Shown here piece by piece: positions 45,436-54,020 of a stretch of 64,000 nt of DNA. Location of the stretch: the NCBI RefSeq assembly GCF_003121295.1, contig NZ_PHNC01000004.1, positions 141,001-205,000 of the forward strand. The letters are read 5' to 3'. The DNA comes from Streptomyces orinoci (GTDB lineage Bacteria; Actinomycetota; Actinomycetes; Streptomycetales; Streptomycetaceae). A program made the position numbers and the translations under genes. The notes under the pieces are model-generated. The model worked only from the letters and a program-made list of their open reading frames with translations. It had not been told where the DNA came from and made no database searches. The stretch's first letter is position 1, and each line of letters starts with the position of its first letter.

Positions 45436-46668
45436 TCACTCGTGGGTCTTGGCCGCCTCGACCTCTTCGCGGGTGACGCCCAGGAGATAGAGCACCGTGT
45501 CCAGGAAGGGGAAGTTCACGGCGGTGTGCGCGGCCTGGCGCACCACCGGCTTGGCGTTGAACGCCACGCCCAGACCGGCCGCGTTGAGCATGTCCAGGTC
45601 GTTGGCGCCATCGCCGATCGCCACCGTCTGGGCGAGCGGTACGCCTGCCTCCGCCGCGAACCGGCGCAGCAGGCGGGCCTTGCCCGCCCGGTCCACTATC
45701 TCCCCGGTGACCCGGCCGGTGAGCTTGCCGTCCACGACCTCCAGGGTGTTGGCCGAGGCGAAGTCCAGCCCCAGCCGTTCCCGCAGATCATCGGTGACCT
45801 GGGTGAACCCGCCGGAAACCACGCCCACTTGGAAGCCGAGCCGCTTAAGGGTGCGGATCAGGGTGCGGGCACCGGGCGTCAGCCGCACCTCGGAGCGCAC
45901 CTTGTCCACCACGGACTCGTCAAGCCCGGCCAGCAGGGCGACCCGCTGGTGCAGGGACTGCTCGAAGTCCAGCTCACCGCGCATGGCACGGGCGGTCACC
46001 TCGGCGACCTCGGCCTCACAGCCGGCATGCGCCGCGAACAGTTCGATGACCTCGTCCTGGATCAGGGTGGAGTCCACATCCATCACCACCAGGCGCTGCG
46101 CCCTGCGCTGCAGCCCGGCCGCCACCACGGCGACATCCACGCCGAGTCTGGCGGCCTCTATGGCCAGCGCGGTGCGCAGCTCCTCGGTTCCGGCGCCGGA
46201 GACCGCGAACTCCACGGCGGTCACCGGGTACTTGGCGAGGCGGAAGATACGGTCGATATTGCCGCCGGTGCCGGTGATCCGGGCCGCGATGGCGGCGGTG
46301 GACTCGGCGGTGAGCGGGTGCCCCAGCACGGTGACATGCGAACGTCCCATGCCGCGGGGGCGGTTGTCACCCAGACCGGAGATGATCTCGGTCTGCAGCC
46401 GCATTGATTCGGCCCAACTGTGCACGGTGGCACGGAGTTCGCCCTCCGCGGTGGCGCCGCCGGCGGGTGCGGAGACCAGGGCGCACAGGGTGATCCGGCC
46501 CCGGGTGACGATCTGCTCGATGTCGATCACATTGACGCCATAGGCGGCCAGGGTGTCGAAGAGTCCGGCGGTGATGCCGGGCCGGTCCTTCCCGAAGATC
46601 TTCACAAGAAGGGTGGGGTCGTCGTCACGGGCGACGGCGGTGGCAGGTGGGGTCTGCGGTGCGCTCAT
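45436..46668 (-). CDS. serB: Phosphoserine phosphatase SerB with ACT domains
   Basis: A 410-residue enzyme for the last step of serine synthesis. Two ACT-like regulatory domains fill the first 190 residues (TLLVKIFGKDRPGITAGLFD, HVTVLGHPLTAESTAAIAAR). The HAD phosphatase domain has the nucleophile motif VVMDVDSTLIQDEVIELFAA (about 195-214), motif II VGVVSGGFTQV, and motif III/IV TVAIGDGANDLDMLNAAGLG. This is the actinobacterial long form, where serine can feed back through the ACT domains. ATG 46668 lies 18 bases after TATCCGG and has a weak AGAAGAA upstream. Confidence 0.94.
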   Translation of the reverse strand: MSAPQTPPATAVARDDDPTLLVKIFGKDRPGITAGLFDTLAAYGVNVIDIEQIVTRGRITLCALVSAPAGGATAEGELRATVHSWAESMRLQTEIISGLGDNRPRGMGRSHVTVLGHPLTAESTAAIAARITGTGGNIDRIFRLAKYPVTAVEFAVSGAGTEELRTALAIEAARLGVDVAVVAAGLQRRAQRLVVMDVDSTLIQDEVIELFAAHAGCEAEVAEVTARAMRGELDFEQSLHQRVALLAGLDESVVDKVRSEVRLTPGARTLIRTLKRLGFQVGVVSGGFTQVTDDLRERLGLDFASANTLEVVDGKLTGRVTGEIVDRAGKARLLRRFAAEAGVPLAQTVAIGDGANDLDMLNAAGLGVAFNAKPVVRQAAHTAVNFPFLDTVLYLLGVTREEVEAAKTHE

Positions 46669-46887
46669 GGTTCTTCTACCGTATCCGGTGCCCACGGGGC
46701 GCCCGCAGGGGGAGCGGACGGAAAGCGCACTGTTCACCGAACGTCAACCACCGGGGCGGCCCGCGTCCGGACCCGGGTCACCCGGACCGGCCCCCTCCCC
46801 GCCGTCCTCCCGCGGGGACGACCGACGGGGCCTCGGACCGGGGTCCTCCCCGTCGCCCCGGCGTGGGAGGTCTGCGCTCGGTGCGGG

Positions 46888-49242
46888 TTAGGGCGGCGGT
46901 TCGTCCCCGGTTCGCTCCGGCCGGTGCTCGGGCGGCGGCCCGAGGCGCGGGGTGCTTGGGCGGTGGCGGTCTCCGCTCTGTCCGGGTTCGGACGGTGGCC
47001 CGTCCCCGGTGTGTCCCGGCCGGCGGTCGGGCGGCGGCCCGAAGCGGGGGGTGCCGCTTGGTGCGGGCTGGGTTGGCGGCTCGTCCCCGGCTTGCCGCGG
47101 CCAGTAGTCGGACGGCGGCCCGAAGCCGGGAGGTGGGCCGCCCGGCCCGGGCTCGGGTCGGCTGCCGTACCGGCCTGGTGGGCCATCGCCCGACCCGCGG
47201 CTGGCGGGGCCGTATCCGGGCGCTGGGCCGCCGGCTGGTTCCGGGCCGTATTCGGGCGGCGGAGCGGCACTTGGCTGGTGCCGGGGTGGTGGGTTGTGTT
47301 CGGCCCGCCCCGGTCCTGGTTGGGGCGGCGGCCCGTATCCGGCGTAACGCGGTCCGTGCCGGGGTTGCGGTTTGTATCCGACGTTCCCAGGCCCTTGCCC
47401 GGGCGGTGCGCCGTATCCGGCCTCACGCGGCTGGTGTCGGAGCGGCGGACCGTATCCGGCCTGGCCTGGTTGCTGTCCGGGTGGCGGTCCGTACGCGGCT
47501 CCGCGCGGCCCCTGCTGGGATGGCGGTCCGTACGCGGCTCCGTGCGGCCCCTGCTGGGATGGCGGTCCGTACCCGGCCCCGTCCGGCCCATGCCCGGCTT
47601 CGCCGGGGCCGTAGTCGGGCGGCGGGCCGAAGCCCTGGGGCGGGCCCTGGCCGTAGCCGGCCGCGCCCGCCTCCGGTGCGTAGCCCGGTGCGGTGGGGCC
47701 CGGCCCGTACCCTCCTGTGGGCGGCTGCGGCCGGTGGCCCGGTGCCGACGGGGCCTGCTGGGTCCCCGATGGGGGCGAGCTGTGCCGGTAGCCGGCGGCG
47801 GTCGGCCCGTTCGCCTGTCCAGGGGCAGGCCCGTACCCCTGCCCGTACGGCGACGCGTACCCGTCGGTGCCCGCTTCCATGGATGCGGCCGCCAGAGGGG
47901 CCGCGCGGCGGCCCGTGGTGCTGGTGGCGGTGGTCAGGAGGGCGCCGAGGAAGCCGGCGGCCAGGCCCCAGAGGGCGCCCAGGGCCAGGGCGGCGGGGAG
48001 GCTGCCCTGAAGGTCCAGGCCGGCGCCGACCGCGTCCACGCCCAGGACGGACAGGCCGGCGTCGGCCTTGAGGCGGGTGGCCAGCACCAGCAGGGGCAGG
48101 GCCAGAGCGGTGGTGGCGCCCAGCGAGAGGGCGCAGCGGCCGGCGAAGGCGGTGACGCTCCGCCCGCCGCGCGGGGTGCGGGCCGCGGTGAGGACCCCGG
48201 CCAGCAGGATCAGCAGCACACAGGCCACGGTCAGCAGCCAGATTCGCGGTTCCAGCTGGGCGAGGCGGCTCACGGTGACCGATGCACCGGCCCGGGCGGC
48301 CAGCAGCCGGTCGAGCGGGTCGGGCAGGAAGCGCAGCAGCGAGCCGCTGGCCGTGCCATGCCAGGGCACCAGGAGGCCCAGCGGCACCCCCAGCCATACC
48401 CCGTTGGGCGCCCCGAGCAGGGTGGCGCCCGCCACCCGGCCGGGGTGGTCGTCATGGGAGAGGGCCACGGCGGCCGCCGCCCAGCCGGCCCCGACGGCCA
48501 GCACCAGCACCGCGCACAGGGCCGAAACGGCCGGCCGTACGTCCCGGTGCAGCCTTCCCCAGCCGGGCGGCAGCGGGGCCCGGCGGGCGGCCAGCACCGT
48601 GATCAGCAGTACCGCGAGCACCCAGACCGCGCCGCCGAGAAGCGAGGGCCCGGTCCGTACCGCGAAGCCCACGGACGCCTTGCTGCGGGCCAGGCCGCCG
48701 AGCCCGTCCGCCAGGCCGCCGCCGATGTCGCCCAGGCCGGGGATGTTCAGCACCGGCCCGCCGCCGTCGCCCTGGCCCAGCCCCAGCCGCTTGCCGTCGA
48801 AGGTGATGGTGGAGGAACCGGCCCAGCACAGGCCGCCCAGCAACAGCAGGAAGAGCGCCGCCAACGCCCCGGCGCGCAGGGCGAGTTCGGTGAGGCGTAC
48901 CGAGGGGCCGGCGGTGCGCAGGGAGCGGGCGAACAGCCACCCCAGCAGCAGTGCCCCTACCAGGCTCACTCCCAATGGCGCGATATCGATGCTGGTATGC
49001 GCCCCCGCGCCCTGGAGACCGAAGGCCTCCACCGATCCGGAAGGGCTGACCGAGCCGCCCGTCGCCAGCACCACCAGCGCGGCGGTCATCGGCCCCAGCG
49101 AGCCCGCCGCGTCCGCGCCCAGCAAGTGCAGACCCAGCGCGGCCACTCCGGCCATGGCGAGAAAGGCCCAGCTCACCGCGGAGATGGCGGACAACAGTAC
49201 ATCGAGGCCGCGTACCGCGCGGCGGTCTGTGGCGATGGTCAT
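46888..49242 (-). CDS. Streptophobe-family membrane protein with long low-complexity tail
   Basis: A 784-residue protein. The first 490 residues form about 10-12 membrane helices (VLLSAISAVSWAFLAMAGVA, SLVGALLLGWLFARSLRTAG, WVLAVLLITVLAARRAPLPP) with external loops rich in Gly and Leu (ADGLGGLARSK). The last 290 residues are Gly/Pro/Tyr/Gln/Arg repeats of GYGPP type and are surely disordered. Streptomyces-specific family of unknown function. ATG 49242 is preferred over an upstream in-frame start at 49338. The tail is encoded partly by a 39-base tandem repeat. Confidence 0.78.
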   Translation of the reverse strand: MTIATDRRAVRGLDVLLSAISAVSWAFLAMAGVAALGLHLLGADAAGSLGPMTAALVVLATGGSVSPSGSVEAFGLQGAGAHTSIDIAPLGVSLVGALLLGWLFARSLRTAGPSVRLTELALRAGALAALFLLLLGGLCWAGSSTITFDGKRLGLGQGDGGGPVLNIPGLGDIGGGLADGLGGLARSKASVGFAVRTGPSLLGGAVWVLAVLLITVLAARRAPLPPGWGRLHRDVRPAVSALCAVLVLAVGAGWAAAAVALSHDDHPGRVAGATLLGAPNGVWLGVPLGLLVPWHGTASGSLLRFLPDPLDRLLAARAGASVTVSRLAQLEPRIWLLTVACVLLILLAGVLTAARTPRGGRSVTAFAGRCALSLGATTALALPLLVLATRLKADAGLSVLGVDAVGAGLDLQGSLPAALALGALWGLAAGFLGALLTTATSTTGRRAAPLAAASMEAGTDGYASPYGQGYGPAPGQANGPTAAGYRHSSPPSGTQQAPSAPGHRPQPPTGGYGPGPTAPGYAPEAGAAGYGQGPPQGFGPPPDYGPGEAGHGPDGAGYGPPSQQGPHGAAYGPPSQQGPRGAAYGPPPGQQPGQAGYGPPLRHQPREAGYGAPPGQGPGNVGYKPQPRHGPRYAGYGPPPQPGPGRAEHNPPPRHQPSAAPPPEYGPEPAGGPAPGYGPASRGSGDGPPGRYGSRPEPGPGGPPPGFGPPSDYWPRQAGDEPPTQPAPSGTPRFGPPPDRRPGHTGDGPPSEPGQSGDRHRPSTPRLGPPPEHRPERTGDEPPP
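47482..47598 (-). repeat. 39-base tandem repeat inside the streptophobe-family gene
   Basis: Three units start at 47482, 47521 and 47560 with TGGCGGTCCGTAC, spaced exactly 39 bases (13 codons, unit GPPSQQGPHGAAY); the third unit is diverging. The period is a multiple of three, so repeat-number change would keep the frame. Several degenerate units follow on both sides. Confidence 0.85.
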
Positions 49243-49465
49243 GACGGCCCCCCGTCCGTACCAGTTGCCCTGATCCGCGCAACTCGTGCGCATTGATGGG
49301 CCGTTACCACTGTCCGGGGGAGTGTTCCGCTCCGTCAACAGCGCCTGTTACCGGGACGTGTCAATGCCCGACTTTCAGATGGGCGACTGTGCCTGAAATA
49401 GTTCCTCCCGATGTTCGCCATCCCTAGACTCCCTGAACAGCAGGGGGTACATCGGGGGACAAGTA

Positions 49466-52078
49466 GTGGGGCATGGAGTGCCTGAACTCGTACTGGAATT
49501 GAATGGACAGACCTGGACATTGGACCCGTCCAGGTCGTACACCCTCGGGCGCGATCCGCAGGGTGATGTGGTGCTGGAGGACGCCAGGGTCTCGTGGCGG
49601 CACGCCATCGTCCGCTGGAGCGGCCGCAGTTGGGTCATCGAGGACCAGGGCAGCACCAATGGCACTTTTGTGCAGGGTCAGCGGGTGCACCAGATGGAGG
49701 TCGGCCCCGGTTCGGCCGTCCATCTGGGCAATGCGGCCGACGGCCCGCGGCTGATGTTCGGCGCGGCGGCCGCCGCGTCCGGTGATCTCTACAGCGCGCA
49801 GACCGCTCTTGCCGCGCAGGGGCAGGCGCAGCCCGTCCAGCACCAGCAGCACCAGCAGCAGCCGGCGGCCGGCTGGGCGCACCAGGCAGCTCAGGCGCCG
49901 CAGCCCCAGGCCTACCAGCAGCCCCCGCAGCAAGGGGGGTGGCAGCAGCAACATCAGCAGCCACCGCATGCCCAGCAGCATGCGCAGCCGCCGCAGCACC
50001 AGCAGCCGCATATCCCGCAGCAGGCCGCCGCTCCGGCCGGGCAGCCGGCCGCGGGCACCGGCGGCGCCCCGCCGGTGTACGGCGACCGCAGCCCGACCAG
50101 CTTCCACCAGATGGCCGTGGGCCGGGTGATGCGCATCGGCCGTGCCCTGGAGAACGAGCTGGTCGTCGCCGACCTCCAGGTCTCCCGGCATCACGCGGAG
50201 TTCCGGGCCACCGGGGACGGCCGGTTCGAGATCGTCGATCTCGGCAGCCACAACGGCACCTATGTCAACGGCCAGCCGGTCAGCCGCCAGATCATCGGCC
50301 CCCAGGACATCGTGGGCGTCGGCCACTCCACCTTCCGGCTGGTCGGGGACCGGCTGGAGGAGTTTGTCGACACCGGTGACGTCTCCTTCTCGGCCCGCCA
50401 TCTGACGGTCACCGTGGACGGCGGCAAGCAGATCCTCAAGGACGTCTCCTTCGGCGTCCCGGAGAAGTCGCTGATCGCGGTGATCGGCCCGTCCGGCTCC
50501 GGAAAGTCCACCCTGCTCAAGGCGCTTACCGGCTACCGCCCCGCCAACCAGGGCGATGTCCTCTACGACAACCGCAACCTCTACAAGCAGTTCGCCGAGC
50601 TGCGCCAGCGCATCGGCCTGGTGCCGCAGGACGACATCCTGCACAAGGAGCTCAGCGTCCGGAAGGCGCTGCGCTACGCCGCCAAGCTGCGCTTCCCCGG
50701 CGACACCGCGCCCGCCGAGCGCGAGGCCCGGATCGACGAGGTGCTGCGCGAGCTCAAGCTGGACATCCACAAGGACAAGAAGGTCACCTCGCTCTCCGGA
50801 GGCCAGCGCAAGCGCGTCTCGGTCGCCCTGGAGCTGCTCACCAAGCCGTCGCTGATCTTCCTGGACGAGCCCACCTCGGGTCTGGACCCGGGCATGGACC
50901 GCGATGTGATGCAGCTGCTGCGCGGCCTGGCCGACGACGGGCGCACCGTCCTGGTGGTCACCCACTCGGTGGCCGAGCTGGCGCTCTGCGACAAGCTGCT
51001 GGTGATGGCGCCGGGCGGCTCGGTCGCCTACTTCGGCCCGCCCGAGGAGGCGCTCAACTTCTTCGGCTATGAGACCTGGGCCGATGTCTTCTCGGCCTTC
51101 GAGAACTACCGCGACTACGACTGGGCGGGCCGCTGGAAGGGCTCCCAGCACTACCAGATGTACGCCGCGGACATCGACGCGGTGGCGCCGCAGCAGGTCA
51201 CCCCGCAGGTGGTCAAGCCGCCCAAGCCACAGAGCTGGGGCTCCCAGCTGTGGACGCTGATGCGCCGCTACTGCTCGGTCATCGCCTCCGACCGCGGCTT
51301 CCTGGCCCTGATGGTGATCCTGCCCGCGGTGCTCGGCGGCGTCAGCTGTGTGATCCCCTCCGACTTCGGCCTGGGTGCCCCGGCCAGGGGCCACTTCAAC
51401 CAGGACGCCGGGACCATCATGCTGATCCTGGCGGTCGGTATGTGCTTCTCCGGAGCGGCCAACTCCGTACGAGAACTGATCAAGGAGCGGGTGATCTACG
51501 AACGGGAACGCGCCGTCGGTCTGTCCCGTTCCGCCTATCTGATGTCAAAGGTGATCGTCCTCGGAGTGATCACCGCCTTCCAGGGCGTCATCATCTGCGC
51601 GATCGGCTTCTCCGTCCGCAAGCTCCCGGAAACCGGCCTGATCGTCAAGAACGCCCCGGCCGTGGAGCTCTGCCTGATGATCATCGCGCTGGGCATCACC
51701 TCGATGATGATCGGGCTGGTGATCTCCTCGCTGGTGAAGACCGCCGAGAAGACCATGCCGCTGCTGGTGATGTACGCCATCGTCCAGGTGGTGTTCACCG
51801 GCATCATGTTCAAGATCTACAACTCGCCGGGCATCGAGCAGTTCGCCTGGCTGATGCCCTCCCGGTGGGCGGTCGCCGGTACGGCCACCACACTGGACCT
51901 CTCGCACATCATGGCGCCCATGGACCGGTCCAACCCCACCAGCACCGACCAGTTGTGGCAGCACACGGCCGGCCAGTGGAGCATCGACCTGGTGGTGCTG
52001 CTACTGCTGGGCGTGGCCTGCGGATTCGCGGTCGCACGTTTGCTGCGCCGTCATGAGCCGGAGGTTATGCGCAAGTAA
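49466..52078 (+). CDS. ABC transporter with two FHA domains, ABC-2 type permease fused
   Basis: An 870-residue half-transporter of the ABCG/WHITE layout. FHA domain 1 is at about 20-95 (YTLGRDPQGDVVLEDARVSW, GSTNGTFVQG) and FHA domain 2 at about 215-290 (MRIGRALENELVVADLQVSR, SHNGTYVNGQ), joined by a Gln/Pro/His-rich linker (about 118-200). The ATPase follows: Walker A GPSGSGKST (about 341), signature LSGGQRKRV (about 442), Walker B LIFLDEPTSG (about 461). Six membrane helices fill the end. FHA domains bind phosphothreonine, so control by a Ser/Thr kinase is expected. GTG 49466 has GGGGGA upstream. A long bidirectional terminator follows. Confidence 0.92.
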   Translation: MGHGVPELVLELNGQTWTLDPSRSYTLGRDPQGDVVLEDARVSWRHAIVRWSGRSWVIEDQGSTNGTFVQGQRVHQMEVGPGSAVHLGNAADGPRLMFGAAAAASGDLYSAQTALAAQGQAQPVQHQQHQQQPAAGWAHQAAQAPQPQAYQQPPQQGGWQQQHQQPPHAQQHAQPPQHQQPHIPQQAAAPAGQPAAGTGGAPPVYGDRSPTSFHQMAVGRVMRIGRALENELVVADLQVSRHHAEFRATGDGRFEIVDLGSHNGTYVNGQPVSRQIIGPQDIVGVGHSTFRLVGDRLEEFVDTGDVSFSARHLTVTVDGGKQILKDVSFGVPEKSLIAVIGPSGSGKSTLLKALTGYRPANQGDVLYDNRNLYKQFAELRQRIGLVPQDDILHKELSVRKALRYAAKLRFPGDTAPAEREARIDEVLRELKLDIHKDKKVTSLSGGQRKRVSVALELLTKPSLIFLDEPTSGLDPGMDRDVMQLLRGLADDGRTVLVVTHSVAELALCDKLLVMAPGGSVAYFGPPEEALNFFGYETWADVFSAFENYRDYDWAGRWKGSQHYQMYAADIDAVAPQQVTPQVVKPPKPQSWGSQLWTLMRRYCSVIASDRGFLALMVILPAVLGGVSCVIPSDFGLGAPARGHFNQDAGTIMLILAVGMCFSGAANSVRELIKERVIYERERAVGLSRSAYLMSKVIVLGVITAFQGVIICAIGFSVRKLPETGLIVKNAPAVELCLMIIALGITSMMIGLVISSLVKTAEKTMPLLVMYAIVQVVFTGIMFKIYNSPGIEQFAWLMPSRWAVAGTATTLDLSHIMAPMDRSNPTSTDQLWQHTAGQWSIDLVVLLLLGVACGFAVARLLRRHEPEVMRK

Positions 52079-52094
52079 CCGCCGGAATACGGAA

Positions 52095-52133
52095 AAAGGG
52101 CGGCGGCACCCGTGAGGGGTGCCGCCGCCCTTT
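52095..52133. terminator. Perfect 17-base hairpin, bidirectional terminator
   Basis: AAAGGGCGGCGGCACCC (52095-52111) pairs perfectly with GGGTGCCGCCGCCCTTT (52117-52133) around GTGAG. A-run and T-run flank the stem, so it can stop transcripts from both the FHA-ABC gene and the convergent transglycosylase gene. Confidence 0.92.
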
Positions 52134-52157
52134 GCCGTTCAGCGGTGAACGTCCGGC

Positions 52158-52883
52158 TCAGTAGGCCGAGTTGACGTTGTCCATCGAACCGTAGGTCTTG
52201 GCCGCGTAGTTGCAGGCGGCCACGATGTTGGCGACCGGGTCGTAGATGTTCCAGGAGGTGCCGGCCACGTGGTACGCCTGGAAGGTCGGGTCGATCACCT
52301 GCAGCAGGCCCTTGGAGGGGATGCCCGCGGCGGCGTTGGAGTCCCAGTTGTTGATGGCGTTGGGGTTGCCGCTGGACTCCCGCATGATGTTGCGGTAGAG
52401 GCCGTCGTAGCTGCCCGGGATGTTGTGGGCGGCCATGATGTCCAGCGCCTGACGGATCCAGCCGTCCAGGTTGTCGGCGTAGACCTTGGGGGCCGGGGCG
52501 GCCGGAGCGCTGGCGGCCTTGATCGGCTGGCGCTGCTCGGACCGGCTGGCGGCCGCCTTCTCGGCGCGCTCCTTGTCGGCCTTGGCCTTCGCCTCGGCCT
52601 GGGCCTTCTTCTCGTCCTCGGCCTTCTTCTTGGCCTCGGCCTCGGCGCGGGCCTGCTTGGCGGCGGTGTCGGACTGCTGGGCCAGCTCGCTCTGCTGCTC
52701 CTCGGTGCCGAACGCCTTGGCGTTCCACGCCACCGGCTTGACCGAGACGGCCTTGCTGTCCGTGCCGGCGGAGGCGCTGGGCACGATCGCGAAGGCGAGG
52801 GCTGCGGCACCCGCCGCGGCGATGCCGGCGGCGGAGAACTTGTGGACCTTGGTCAGGCGGCTATAGCCGGAGATGGAGCGCAT
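52158..52883 (-). CDS. Secreted lytic transglycosylase-like (SLT) protein
   Basis: A 241-residue exported cell-wall enzyme. The signal peptide (KFSAAGIAAAGAAALAFAIV, then ASA) is followed by a Lys/Glu/Ala-rich helical linker (about residues 70-130, ARAEAEAKKKAEDEKKAQAE), probably coiled coil, and a C-terminal SLT domain with MRESSGNPNAINNWDSNAAA (catalytic Glu in RES), SKGLLQVIDPTFQAYH and NIVAACNYAAKTYGS. ATG 52883 follows GAAGAGG rather distantly. The approximately 300-base upstream region contains a GGCGAG/CTCGCC stem; I looked for a c-di-AMP riboswitch there and did not find its core. Confidence 0.88.
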   Translation of the reverse strand: MRSISGYSRLTKVHKFSAAGIAAAGAAALAFAIVPSASAGTDSKAVSVKPVAWNAKAFGTEEQQSELAQQSDTAAKQARAEAEAKKKAEDEKKAQAEAKAKADKERAEKAAASRSEQRQPIKAASAPAAPAPKVYADNLDGWIRQALDIMAAHNIPGSYDGLYRNIMRESSGNPNAINNWDSNAAAGIPSKGLLQVIDPTFQAYHVAGTSWNIYDPVANIVAACNYAAKTYGSMDNVNSAY

Positions 52884-53204
52884 ATGTGCTGAACCTCTTC
52901 CAATCGCTTTCGGTCGCAGTGGCCGAATCGGCGCGGTGAAGCGCCGCTGATGTCCCGGCGCCCTGCGGCTGGGCAATTGTTAGCGGCAGCAAAAACCTGT
53001 GGCAAAGGTGTGACGTACTACCGGGCTTCGTAACGAGCGGCTCGGGGCGAGTTGCCCGCGGCGGCCTCGCCATATGCTCAGAGCCGCTCTTTACGGCACC
53101 CTTACCGGCTACTAAGCGGGACCGTACGTGATGTGCGTCCTATGCGCGGGCTCACACCGGGCGGCGCCCGGCATCGCTCCGTGCGAGCACCCGTACGCGG
53201 ACCG

Positions 53205-53903
53205 TCACACCTCGACCAGCACCTGGTCGAGACTCTTGCGCACCAGGTCCGGAACCTGGCAGTCGGCGGCCGGATAACCCACCGGGATCACCGCGAAGGC
53301 GTTCTCGTTGGCGGGCCGGCCCAGCACCTCGGAGAGGAAGCGCATCGGGCTGGGCGTATGCACCAGCGCCGCCAGGCCGGACAGATGCAGCGCGGACAGC
53401 AGCATGCCCACCGCGATGCCCACCGACTCGTCCACGTAGTAGTGCTTGCGCTTGCTCCCGTCCGCCCCCAGCCAGTAGCGCTGCCGGAAGACCACGATCA
53501 GCGCGGGCGCGTCCGTCAGATGCGGCTTGACCTCGTCCGTGCCCAGCGGCCGCAGCGCCGCCAGCCACTCCTCGCCCAGCCGCCCGGCGTAGGACCGGCG
53601 CTCCTCTTCCTCCGCGGCCGCCCGGATCCTCCGGCGCACCTCGGGGTCCTTGACCAGGATGAAGGTCCAGGGCTGCTGGTGTGCCCCGGAGGGGGCGGTG
53701 GCGGCGCAGGCGATGGCGTCCCTGACCGCCTGCTCCGGCACCGGGTCCGCGGAGAACTGCCGTACGGTGCGGCGCCGGTCCATCAGCCGGCGCAGCTCGG
53801 CGGCGCGGGCCAGGGACTCCTCGGCGGGCATCCGCTCGGGACGGTAGGGGACGGGCCGGTAGGGCGCGCCATGGGCGGGCGTCCAGTGCGTTGATATGGG
53901 CAT
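53205..53903 (-). CDS. Nitroreductase family protein
   Basis: A 232-residue FMN-dependent oxidoreductase. The FMN-binding start RRTVRQFSADPVPEQAVRDA (about residues 45-64), AATAPSGAHQQPWTFILVKD (about 68-87) and the C-terminal ALVHTPSPMRFLSEVLGRPA and FAVIPVGYPAADCQVP fit the BluB/iodotyrosine-deiodinase-like branch. The substrate is not evident; the branch also reduces flavins and nitroaromatics. Start ATG 53903. It is divergent from the kinase gene and not obviously linked to neighbours. Confidence 0.87.
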   Translation of the reverse strand: MPISTHWTPAHGAPYRPVPYRPERMPAEESLARAAELRRLMDRRRTVRQFSADPVPEQAVRDAIACAATAPSGAHQQPWTFILVKDPEVRRRIRAAAEEEERRSYAGRLGEEWLAALRPLGTDEVKPHLTDAPALIVVFRQRYWLGADGSKRKHYYVDESVGIAVGMLLSALHLSGLAALVHTPSPMRFLSEVLGRPANENAFAVIPVGYPAADCQVPDLVRKSLDQVLVEV

Positions 53904-54020
53904 GCCGGGAGTCTTTCCCGGAGCGGGCGGCTTCAGGCCCTTTGGCCTAGGCCACAGGACGCAGCCGGGCCGCCCTCTCCGCCCGATACCGCCATGGCTA
54001 CCGCTCGGTACCGTGAGGCC

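Noticed and set aside
47482..47598. CRISPR-like regular repeats
   Set aside because: The 39-base units are directly adjacent without spacers, keep a codon frame and encode a Gly/Pro-rich protein tail.
52884..53204. Possible c-di-AMP (ydaO) riboswitch upstream of the transglycosylase, as found before other Streptomyces cell-wall hydrolases
   Set aside because: I did not find the conserved core motifs; only a GGCGAG/CTCGCC stem and ordinary sequence are visible. A covariance-model scan would settle it.
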